From NCBI GenBank assembly GCA_024653795.1, contig JANLHY010000307.1:1-18562 (forward strand): 18,562 nt of DNA, read 5' to 3'. Numbering within the stretch: the stretch's first letter is position 1; each line of letters starts with the position of its first letter. This document shows, piece by piece, positions 8,039 through 13,345 of this stretch. The position numbers and the translations under genes were made by a program. The notes beneath the pieces are model-generated. The model worked only from the letters and a program-made list of their open reading frames with translations. It made no database searches and was not told the origin of the DNA. This DNA comes from Candidatus Brocadiaceae bacterium. GTDB taxonomy: Bacteria > Planctomycetota > Brocadiia > Brocadiales > Brocadiaceae.

Positions 8039-8314
8039 ATGGCTGTTATCGATAAAGTTGCAAAAGAGTTCCGTATGAAACCTAAAGAACTCATGAAAGA
8101 AAGCCTGAAAACCTATCTTGAAAAGAGGCTTTCAAAAGTAGAGGCAGATATTTTCTTGTTAGCTAAGAAATACGGAGTTAAGGATGTGTTTGAACTTGAT
8201 TCAAAAGTAAAAGAGGGGTTTCTGAGTGAAAAAGAGGCATACGAGGATTATTTTAACCTCGACAACCTTGAAACAGAGCGGGATAAAATAAAAAAATTCT
8301 TAGAGAAACTCTAA
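8039..8314 (+). CDS. Small antitoxin-like protein, partner of a truncated downstream gene
   Basis: This gene encodes 91 residues. The start follows GAGAGGAG at good spacing. The N-terminus (VIDKVAKEFRMKPKELMKES) reads like a short helix-rich DNA-binding or antitoxin domain. The rest is helical and charged and ends in FLEKL. The stop codon overlaps the start of the next frame as TAATG (8312-8316), which is the coupling usual for toxin-antitoxin pairs. That second gene is cut off after about 21 codons. I infer an antitoxin from the arrangement; I cannot name the family with certainty, and a TumA-like partner of a TumE-type toxin is one possibility. Confidence 0.65.
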   Translation: MAVIDKVAKEFRMKPKELMKESLKTYLEKRLSKVEADIFLLAKKYGVKDVFELDSKVKEGFLSEKEAYEDYFNLDNLETERDKIKKFLEKL

Positions 8315-8418
8315 TGCCCACAATTGATGATCTTAAAAGCATTTATGGAATTTATAAGGAACAAATTGAGATAGTTCATGCTCGGCTTTCTTTGTACATT
8401 CTCGGTAAACCCCGTTAG
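8314..8418 (+). pseudogene. N-terminal stub of the antitoxin's partner gene, cut by a cas6 tail
   Basis: The frame starts MPTIDDLKSIYGIYKEQIEI, coupled by TAATG to the preceding gene. From about 8377 the DNA is no longer its own but the 3' end of a cas6 gene read in another frame, and translation stops at 8416-8418. Only about 21 native codons survive, so the presumed toxin is dead. The family is not recognisable from so short a piece. Confidence 0.6.
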
Positions 8419-8624
8419 AAAACTTAAAAAAAGGACTCTAAATGTTATCCAAATAATGCTACATTCATGAAATAATCCTTATCTTTGATAGTAAGGTGAT
8501 ATCTTCTAACGGGGTAAATTTCGAAATACCTGATTATTGGGGCATTGAGAAGCATGTAGTGAGCGAAGCGAATCTATCGGTTTCGAGGGGGTTTGGAACG
8601 GTGAAAAGAGTTGAGGAGTTGTGA
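8378..8624 (+). pseudogene. cas6: cas6 3'-end ghost 1, split by a MITE-like element
   Basis: The piece starting ATGCTCGGCTTTCTT matches intact cas6 from codon 187 (MLGFLGTFS). It is interrupted at 8410-8514, then continues as NFEIPDYWGIEK and the G-rich loop VSRGFGTVKRV to a TGA at 8622-8624. Relative to intact cas6 it has a 24-nt in-frame addition encoding HVVSEANL just before the G-rich loop. It is followed by GAGTT octamers. It cannot make Cas6, because only the last 35-45 codons are present. Its upstream junction truncates the toxin stub. Confidence 0.85.
8406..8518. mobile_element. MITE-like insertion, 105 bp, with 11-bp inverted ends and TAAA target duplication
   Basis: The ends CCCCGTTAGAA (8410-8420) and TTCTAACGGGG (8504-8514) are exact inverted repeats flanked by TAAA on both sides (8406-8409, 8515-8518). 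Comparison with intact cas6 shows a clean insertion: removing 105 bp and one TAAA restores S-V-N-F-E in frame, against S-A-N-F-E in cas6. The interior has no coding capacity. It was probably moved by a transposase encoded elsewhere. Confidence 0.8.
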
Positions 8625-8642
8625 GTTAAGGAGTTGGGGAGT
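8606..8642 (+). repeat. GAGTT-type octamer repeats after cas6 ghost 1
   Basis: Degenerate 8-mers of the form NNRGAGTT run from the end of the ghost to the ribosome-binding region (GGGGAG, about 8636-8641) of the following gene. The same family follows the other cas6 tails and precedes the first four-helix-bundle gene. Confidence 0.65.
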
Positions 8643-8653
8643 AAAATAACAGA

Positions 8654-9664
8654 ATGAATAAAATAGCAAAAAATGAATACAGGGATTTCCTTGTTATATT
8701 AAAAAATGAGATCATCTCTGCAAGGCAAAAAGTCTATCAGACTATTAATAAGCAGTTGGTAACGTTATATCTTCGAATAGGAAAAGGGATATACGAAAAG
8801 GTCGAAGTGTCTCAATGGGGTGAAGGTGTTGTTGAGACCCTGGCAAAAGATTTACGAAAAGAATTTCCTGATATGAAGGGTTTTTCTGTGCAAAATTTAT
8901 GGAGAATGAAACAGATGTATGAGACTTATAAAGATCATGAAAAACTCTCAACACTGTTGAGAGAATTACCATGGTCCCATAATGTTCTTATTTTACATCA
9001 TACAACATCTCGTAAAGAAAAAGAATTTTACATTAAAACTTGTATAAACGAAAGATGGAGCTATAGAGAATTAGAAAGACAGATTGAATCTTCCTTATAC
9101 GAACGTTTCATGCTTTCCAGAAAGACAGATACATTAGTGCCTCATACAAAGGAAAGGAACATCCTTACCCACCTTAAAGATGAGTATGTCTTTGACTTTC
9201 TTGGATTAAAAGATGATTTTACAGAGCAAGATATGCGCAAGGCTATTGTAACAAATTTGAAACACTTCTTTCTTGAGTTTGGCAGGTATTTTACACTTAT
9301 GGGAGATGAATACAAAATAAATGTTGGTAACGAAGATTATAGAGTAGATTTGCTATTTTATCACAGACTTTTAAAGTGTCTTGTAGCAGTAGAATTAAAA
9401 ATCGGTAAATTTAAGCCTGAATATGTAGGCAAGATGCAGTTTTATCTCTCTGCTCTCGACGAGAAGTTGAAGTTAAATGACGAAAATCCGTCTGTAGGAT
9501 TAATCCTTTGTAAATCAAAAGATGAAGAAGTTGTGCGCATAGCCTTAAGTAAAGCGGTATCACCAATGAAGGTGTCTAATTATAGAACAAATATTATTGA
9601 CAAAAACCTACTCAAGAAAAAATTACATTCTCTACCATTGCCTGAGAAGTATGAAGATAAATAG
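8654..9664 (+). CDS. DUF1016/YhcG-family PD-(D/E)XK nuclease
   Basis: This gene encodes 336 residues. The N-terminal DUF1016 domain shows QLVTLYLRIGKGI (about 34-46), the WGEGVVETLAKDL stretch and FSVQNLWRMKQMY (about 77-89). The C-terminal PD-(D/E)XK nuclease core shows D232 (YRVDLLFYHR), E247-x-K249 (VAVELKIGKF) and Q262 (GKMQFYLSALD), so the catalytic residues are intact. Members occur in defence islands and near restriction systems, and their exact substrate is not well defined. The ribosome-binding site GGGGAG arises from the GAGTT repeat patch just upstream. The gene lies between two cas6-tail ghosts as cargo inside the cas locus, so it was probably acquired. It looks functional. Confidence 0.92.
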   Translation: MNKIAKNEYRDFLVILKNEIISARQKVYQTINKQLVTLYLRIGKGIYEKVEVSQWGEGVVETLAKDLRKEFPDMKGFSVQNLWRMKQMYETYKDHEKLSTLLRELPWSHNVLILHHTTSRKEKEFYIKTCINERWSYRELERQIESSLYERFMLSRKTDTLVPHTKERNILTHLKDEYVFDFLGLKDDFTEQDMRKAIVTNLKHFFLEFGRYFTLMGDEYKINVGNEDYRVDLLFYHRLLKCLVAVELKIGKFKPEYVGKMQFYLSALDEKLKLNDENPSVGLILCKSKDEEVVRIALSKAVSPMKVSNYRTNIIDKNLLKKKLHSLPLPEKYEDK

Positions 9665-9817
9665 GTTGAGGCTTTGCTCTGCCTCTTAGGGAAACTCTCA
9701 ATCAACTTTAAAATCCCTGATTACTGGGGCGTCGGGAAGCATGTAGTGAGCGAAGCGAATCTATCGGTGTCGAGGGGGTTTGGGACGGTAAAACGAGTTG
9801 GAGAGTCCGAAAGTTAA
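9665..9817 (+). pseudogene. cas6: cas6 3'-end ghost 2
   Basis: Starting right after the DUF1016 stop, the frame reads VEALLCLLGKLSINFKIPDY and then WGVGKHVVSEANLSVSRGFG, TVKRVGESES and a stop at 9815-9817. It aligns with intact cas6 from about codon 185 to the end, G-rich loop included. It carries the same 24-nt addition (HVVSEANL) as ghost 1, so the two ghosts share an ancestor not shared by the intact gene. GAGTT octamers continue from its end to about 9840. Confidence 0.85.
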
Positions 9818-9941
9818 GGAGTTAGGGAGTTCGAGAGTTGTGAAGCTTGGAAACTGTAAATTAAAGAACGCTCACAGCTCAAATTACCGCAGAGTCACAA
9901 AGATCGCAGAGATTGTAACTGGTATAATTACTGGGTAAAAA

Positions 9942-10169
9942 ATGGAAAAGAATTTACGATTAGATAAAGGACAAATTGAAGTGGTGGATGATAAGGTTGC
10001 AGAAATACTCCGGAAAAAGACGGGTCAGGAGCGTTTGGAAATGGTATGGGACTCATGGAATTTCTTTTATCGGGTGATTGGGGCTTCCTTAAAGAATAGC
10101 CATCCTGAATGGACGCAGGAACAAATTCAAAAAGAGATAGCAAGAAGGGTACTGTATGGAACAAAGTGA
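9942..10169 (+). CDS. Rv0078B-type antitoxin
   Basis: This gene encodes 75 residues. The pattern LDKGQIEVVDDKVAEILRKK, then TGQERLEMVWDSW, then HPEWTQEQIQKEIARRVLYG is the signature I know from small Rv0078B-related antitoxins, which pair with nucleotidyltransferase-fold toxins of the AbiEii/DUF6036 type. The length is normal. No strong Shine-Dalgarno is visible before the ATG. Its end overlaps the next gene by 14 nt, as expected in the pair. It seems intact while its partner is not. Confidence 0.8.
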   Translation: MEKNLRLDKGQIEVVDDKVAEILRKKTGQERLEMVWDSWNFFYRVIGASLKNSHPEWTQEQIQKEIARRVLYGTK

Positions 10170-10467
10170 ACTTATGCGTCTGGTTGTCAGGTTGACAAAA
10201 GAAACACCCTTTTCCAGGGCTGAATTCTCCAGGAGAAGAAGGAGTAAGGTGTTTTCTGATCAGGAGGCAAATTTCGCCTCTCCAGAGGATGTAATCATTA
10301 AAAAGATGGAGTTCTATAGGGATGGCGGTTCTGAAAAACATCTTCGTGACATTACGGGTATCCTGAAAATCAGCGGGGATGCAGTTGATCGGAACTATAT
10401 TTCTGAGTGGGCAAAACGTTTGGAATTAACTGATATTTGGGATGCTGTGCAAAAACGGCTTGTATGA
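10156..10467 (+). pseudogene. Nucleotidyltransferase-like toxin with catalytic core deleted
   Basis: The frame encodes 103 residues. The start MEQSELMRLVVR and the end (KETPFSRAEFSRRRRSK, FASPEDVIIKKMEFYRDGGS, EKHLRDITGILKISGD, then DIWDAVQKRL) both match the full-length AbiEii/DUF6036 partner of Rv0078B antitoxins. That protein is about 170-200 residues, with a GS-x(n)-DxD nucleotidyltransferase core in between. Here the core is missing: residue 12 is joined directly to the part that should follow it, and the frame stays open. The protein may be made but cannot transfer nucleotides. The full-length comparison is from memory of the family. Confidence 0.75.
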
Positions 10468-10478
10468 GTAAATGTGTT

Positions 10479-10503
10479 GAGGAGTTGAAGAGTTGGGGGA
10501 GTT
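10479..10503 (+). repeat. Left arm of four-helix-bundle element 1
   Basis: Three octamer-like units, GAGGAGTT, GAAGAGTT and GGGGGAGTT, precede the gene. They are the reverse complement type of the right arm (10865-10904). GGGGGAG also serves as ribosome-binding site. Confidence 0.7.
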
Positions 10504-10507
10504 TAAA

Positions 10508-10873
10508 ATGGCAAGGATTGAGAGATTTGAGGATATACAGGCATGGCAAAAGTCGAGGGAATTGAACAAGGATATTTATAAAGTAACAATGAATCCTTCT
10601 TTCTCGAAAGATTTTTCCCTGAAGGATCAAATTCGCAGGGCATCTGTTTCTATTATGGCAAATATTGCAGAAGGGTTTGGTCGTAGAAGTAATAAAGAGT
10701 TTTCTAATTTCTTAAACATGGCGCATGGTTCAGCGGCAGAAGTTCAATGCCACCTCTATGTTGCATTGGACTTGAATTATATCAGTAAAGAAGACTTTGA
10801 AATACTTTATCAGAAGACTGCCGAGGTTTCAAAAATAATACAAGCTTTTATGAACTATCTCACTAACTCTTAA
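10508..10873 (+). CDS. Four-helix-bundle protein (S23/IVP family), copy 1
   Basis: The product is 121 residues from the ATG at 10508 (MARIERFEDIQAWQKSREL), 5 nt after GGGGGAGTT; the frame is open 15 nt further upstream, but this ATG fits the family's start. The motifs are FEDIQAWQKSRELNKDIYK, then DQIRRASVSIMANIAEG and NFLNMAHGSAAEVQ, diagnostic of the TIGR02436 four-helix-bundle family. That family includes proteins encoded in 23S rRNA intervening sequences and relatives of the bAvd accessory of diversity-generating retroelements. They are small, basic, pentameric proteins of unclear role. The stop codon lies in the first unit of the right repeat arm. The gene sits just before cas1 and is bracketed by inverted octamer arrays. 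Confidence 0.9.
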   Translation: MARIERFEDIQAWQKSRELNKDIYKVTMNPSFSKDFSLKDQIRRASVSIMANIAEGFGRRSNKEFSNFLNMAHGSAAEVQCHLYVALDLNYISKEDFEILYQKTAEVSKIIQAFMNYLTNS

Positions 10874-10904
10874 ACTCCTAAACTCTCTAACTCTTAAACT
10901 CTTA
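10865..10904 (-). repeat. Right arm of four-helix-bundle element 1: five tandem octamers
   Basis: Five contiguous 8-mers lie here: AACTCTTA, AACTCCTA, AACTCTCT, AACTCTTA, AACTCTTA. They are in inverse orientation to the left arm. The four-helix-bundle stop codon is inside them, and cas1 starts 10 nt after them without an evident ribosome-binding site. Confidence 0.8.
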
Positions 10905-10913
10905 GACTTCACT

Positions 10914-11900
10914 ATGCAGCTTGTAATCAACACATACGGCTCTTATCTTCAGAAGAACGGGGACTGCTTCAAGGTCAAGAAGGACGAGCAGGTCTTCGAG
11001 GTCTCCGTAAAAAAGGTGGATGGTATTATGATCACCACGGCTGCCTACATTACTACTGACGCCATCAAGCTGGCAATGGATCATAATATAGATATTATCT
11101 TTCTGGATGAGTTCGGAGACCCTTTTGGGAGGGTGTGGCACAGCAAGCTGGGCAGCACAACCCTTATTCGCCGCCGTCAGTTGGAAATCTCCGATACGAC
11201 AGAAGGTGTAAATTTAGCCCTGGACTGGGTTAGGAAAAAGCTTGATAATCAGATTGAACTTTTGACAAGGCTTCGTGAGTCCCGAACAAATAAGTCGGCT
11301 GAAATTACTGCCTATATTGACAAACTGCGTAATTGTCGAAACAGCTTCGATTCGCTCATTCCCAAGGATGCCAGCCACATTGGAATAGAAGATGTACGGG
11401 GTTCTATCATGGGTATAGAGGGCAGCGGAGGACGCCTCTATTTTGAGGCAATCAGCTTTATCTTGCCCGACCGGTATAAATTTGAGGGACGCAGCCGTAA
11501 CCCGGCTAAGGATGAATTTAACGCCCTGCTCAATTATGGTTACGGTATTCTGTACTCCAAAGTTGAAAAGGCCTGTATTATTGCAGGCCTAGACCCGTAT
11601 GTTGGCATTATTCATACCGATCATTACAATAAAAAATCCCTTGTTTTTGACTTGATAGAAAACTTTCGCATATGGGCAGATGAAACGATAATAAAAATCT
11701 TTGCTGGAAGAGAGGTAAAGCAAGAACACTTCGATAAGCTAGAGAATGGATTTACCCTGAACAAAGATGGTAAGGCGGTACTTATCAGTGCTTTTAATTC
11801 CTTTTTGGACGAATCTATTCGCTACGGCGGCAGGAATATCAAACGCGGCGATATCATACAGTTTGAATGCCATTCTATCGCAAATAGGTTAATACTGTGA
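10914..11900 (+). CDS. cas1: CRISPR integrase Cas1
   Basis: This gene encodes 328 residues, with the Cas1 two-domain plan: an N-terminal beta domain ending around DPFGRVWHSKLG and a helical integrase domain. The catalytic triad is visible as E178 (GGRLYFEAIS), H234 (GIIHTDHY) and D246 (SLVFDLIE). The YGYGILYSKVEKACIIAGLDPYVG region is typical. With Cas2 (and Cas4 for PAM choice and trimming) it integrates new spacers. The length is normal to slightly short for type I-B, and the stop falls at the first unit of the CAGTG repeat arm. There is no clear Shine-Dalgarno before the ATG, because the insertion of the four-helix-bundle element replaced the upstream DNA. Expression may thus depend on read-through or be reduced. 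Confidence 0.96.
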   Translation: MQLVINTYGSYLQKNGDCFKVKKDEQVFEVSVKKVDGIMITTAAYITTDAIKLAMDHNIDIIFLDEFGDPFGRVWHSKLGSTTLIRRRQLEISDTTEGVNLALDWVRKKLDNQIELLTRLRESRTNKSAEITAYIDKLRNCRNSFDSLIPKDASHIGIEDVRGSIMGIEGSGGRLYFEAISFILPDRYKFEGRSRNPAKDEFNALLNYGYGILYSKVEKACIIAGLDPYVGIIHTDHYNKKSLVFDLIENFRIWADETIIKIFAGREVKQEHFDKLENGFTLNKDGKAVLISAFNSFLDESIRYGGRNIKRGDIIQFECHSIANRLIL

Positions 11901-11940
11901 CAGTGTCAGTGAATAGTGCCAGTAAACAGTGACAGTAATT
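11898..11940 (+). repeat. Left arm of four-helix-bundle element 2 (GTCAGTG/ACAGTG units)
   Basis: The sequence runs GACAGTGTCAGTGAATAGTG, then further CAGTAAACAGTGACAGT units. The reverse complement of the right arm (12315-12352) reads closely similarly, so the two arms are imperfect inverted repeats around the gene. Confidence 0.75.
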
Positions 11941-11957
11941 GTCGGAAAGGACAAACT

Positions 11958-12332
11958 ATGGAAAATGCGGTTAAAAGCGTTGAAGATATGGATGTATTCA
12001 AAAAGGCACACAAAATTACTGTGGAAATATATGAAATTACAAAAACTTTCCCGCAGGATGAAAAATTTGCCCTGATTTCACAAATGCGAAGGGCAGCATA
12101 TTCAATACCATCGAATTTGATGGAAGGCGGGCATAGAATTAATAAAAAAGAATATCGCCAATTTACAAACATAGCGAAAGGTTCAGTTGGAGAGCTAAAG
12201 TATTTTTTACTCCTATCAAAAGACCTCGGCTATATTTCAGAAAACAAGTATTCAATTTTACGTCAATCAGTTGACGAACTTAGCAAAATGCTCGGTGGGC
12301 TTATCAAATCCCTAACTGTTACTGACCACTGA
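11958..12332 (+). CDS. Four-helix-bundle protein (S23/IVP family), copy 2
   Basis: The product is 124 residues from the ATG at 11958, which follows GGAAAGG. The frame is open 42 nt further upstream, but that would start inside the repeat arm. The motifs DMDVFKKAHKITVEIYEITK, then QMRRAAYSIPSNLMEGGHR and QFTNIAKGSVGELKYFLLLS identify the same TIGR02436 family as copy 1. The proteins are only distantly alike, so this is a separate acquisition rather than a recent duplication. The last residues (LTVTDH) are encoded by the right repeat arm. The gene lies between cas1 and cas2, where no known CRISPR function needs it. Confidence 0.9.
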   Translation: MENAVKSVEDMDVFKKAHKITVEIYEITKTFPQDEKFALISQMRRAAYSIPSNLMEGGHRINKKEYRQFTNIAKGSVGELKYFLLLSKDLGYISENKYSILRQSVDELSKMLGGLIKSLTVTDH

Positions 12333-12352
12333 CACTAATCACTGACACTAAC
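12315..12352 (-). repeat. Right arm of four-helix-bundle element 2
   Basis: Units of ACTGACCACTGACAC and ACTAATCACTGACAC are inverted relative to the left arm at 11898-11940. The arm contains the four-helix-bundle stop and abuts the cas2 ATG at 12353, leaving cas2 without a recognisable ribosome-binding site. Confidence 0.75.
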
Positions 12353-12643
12353 ATGTTAACCTGGGTTATATACGATATTGTAAATGATAAGACAAGAACT
12401 AAAGTTGCAAAAGCTTGCAAGAATAAAGGTCTTTATCGGGTGCAGAAGTCGGCATTTCTGGGAACGCTCAATCGAAACCAGATAGACGAGTTAAAAATAA
12501 TGTGCGAAGATATAATCAATACGGAAGAAGATTCTGTTTATATATTCCCTATGTGTGAGGATGATTTCAAGAAGGTAAAGCTCTTGGGACAGGCATTCGA
12601 TAAGAAGCTGGTGTCAGCGGAATTGCTGGAGAAATTTTTCTAA
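12353..12643 (+). CDS. cas2: CRISPR adaptation protein Cas2
   Basis: This gene encodes 96 residues. The ferredoxin-like start LTWVIYDIVNDKTRTKVAKA includes D8 at the end of the first strand, the conserved position of Cas2. YRVQKSAFLGTL and DSVYIFPMCEDD complete the family pattern. It forms the dimeric bridge between two Cas1 dimers in the integration complex. The ATG directly follows the inverted CACTGAC repeat arm and has no Shine-Dalgarno sequence. The length is normal. Confidence 0.95.
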   Translation: MLTWVIYDIVNDKTRTKVAKACKNKGLYRVQKSAFLGTLNRNQIDELKIMCEDIINTEEDSVYIFPMCEDDFKKVKLLGQAFDKKLVSAELLEKFF

Positions 12644-12647
12644 GGAC

Positions 12648-12738
12648 AGCGTTAGTGAATAGTGTCAGGTGTCAGTGTCAGTAAACAGTGACAGTGGATA
12701 GCGTCGGTACTGACACAGACACTGATCACTGAGACTGT
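12648..12738. repeat. Empty inverted arms between cas2 and cas4 (no gene between them)
   Basis: The left half (about 12651-12706) reads in GTCAGTGTCAGTAAACAGTG units, and the right half (about 12709-12738) in ACTGACACAGACACTGATCA units. It is therefore an inverted pair of the same repeat family that flanks the second four-helix-bundle gene, without an open frame inside. It looks like an excised or deleted element, or arms that preceded insertion. Confidence 0.65.
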
Positions 12739-12746
12739 ATTTAACA

Positions 12747-13340
12747 ATGGATACTGAATCCACATTAATGATTACACCCTCGGAAGTTATCGAGCATCTT
12801 TATTGCCCAAGGTTTACCTATTTTATGAACTGCCTGAATATTCCACAGCACGAGGAACTGCGGTACAAGGTGCTCAAAGGCAGGGAAATACACGAAAGAC
12901 GAAGTAGTGAGAATCGGGATTATCTGAGGAAAAAGATCGGGTGTACTTCGAAGGCAATCTCAGTATATTTAGCGTCTCCTAAAATACGGGTTCGCGGTGT
13001 AGTGGATGAAGTATTGGAATTATCTGATGGAACGATGTCACCACTCGATTACAAATACACAGAATTTAGTGAATACACCTTTAAGACCCACAAATTTCAA
13101 TCTGTGATTTATGCCATGCTAATTGAAGAGATTTATAAGAAGCCTGTAAAGAAGGGATTTATTTGTTATTTGAAAGATGGCGCAAGTTTAAAAGAAATGG
13201 ATTACAAGCCGTCGGATTTTGATGAGGCAAGGGCTTTACTTTCTGAAATATTTGATGTAATATCAAAAGGGTATTATCCCAAAAAGACCAGATTCCCGAT
13301 GCGATGTACTGACTGCTGCTATAGGAATATTTGCGTGTGA
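12747..13340 (+). CDS. cas4: Cas4 RecB-like nuclease
   Basis: This gene encodes 197 residues. The single N-terminal cysteine C20 (HLYCPRF) and the C-terminal cluster C187/C190/C196 (RCTDCCYRNIC, with C191 extra) are the iron-sulfur ligands. H49 (GREIHE), D87 (GVVDEV) and D101-x-K103 (LDYKYTE) are the RecB-type nuclease residues. Cas4 trims prespacers and selects the PAM together with Cas1-Cas2. The start at 12747 has no strong ribosome-binding site; an ATG 21 nt later (residue 8) is possible. It ends 5 nt before the Cas12f remnant. Everything needed for activity seems present. Confidence 0.94.
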   Translation: MDTESTLMITPSEVIEHLYCPRFTYFMNCLNIPQHEELRYKVLKGREIHERRSSENRDYLRKKIGCTSKAISVYLASPKIRVRGVVDEVLELSDGTMSPLDYKYTEFSEYTFKTHKFQSVIYAMLIEEIYKKPVKKGFICYLKDGASLKEMDYKPSDFDEARALLSEIFDVISKGYYPKKTRFPMRCTDCCYRNICV

Positions 13341-13345
13341 ATAAT

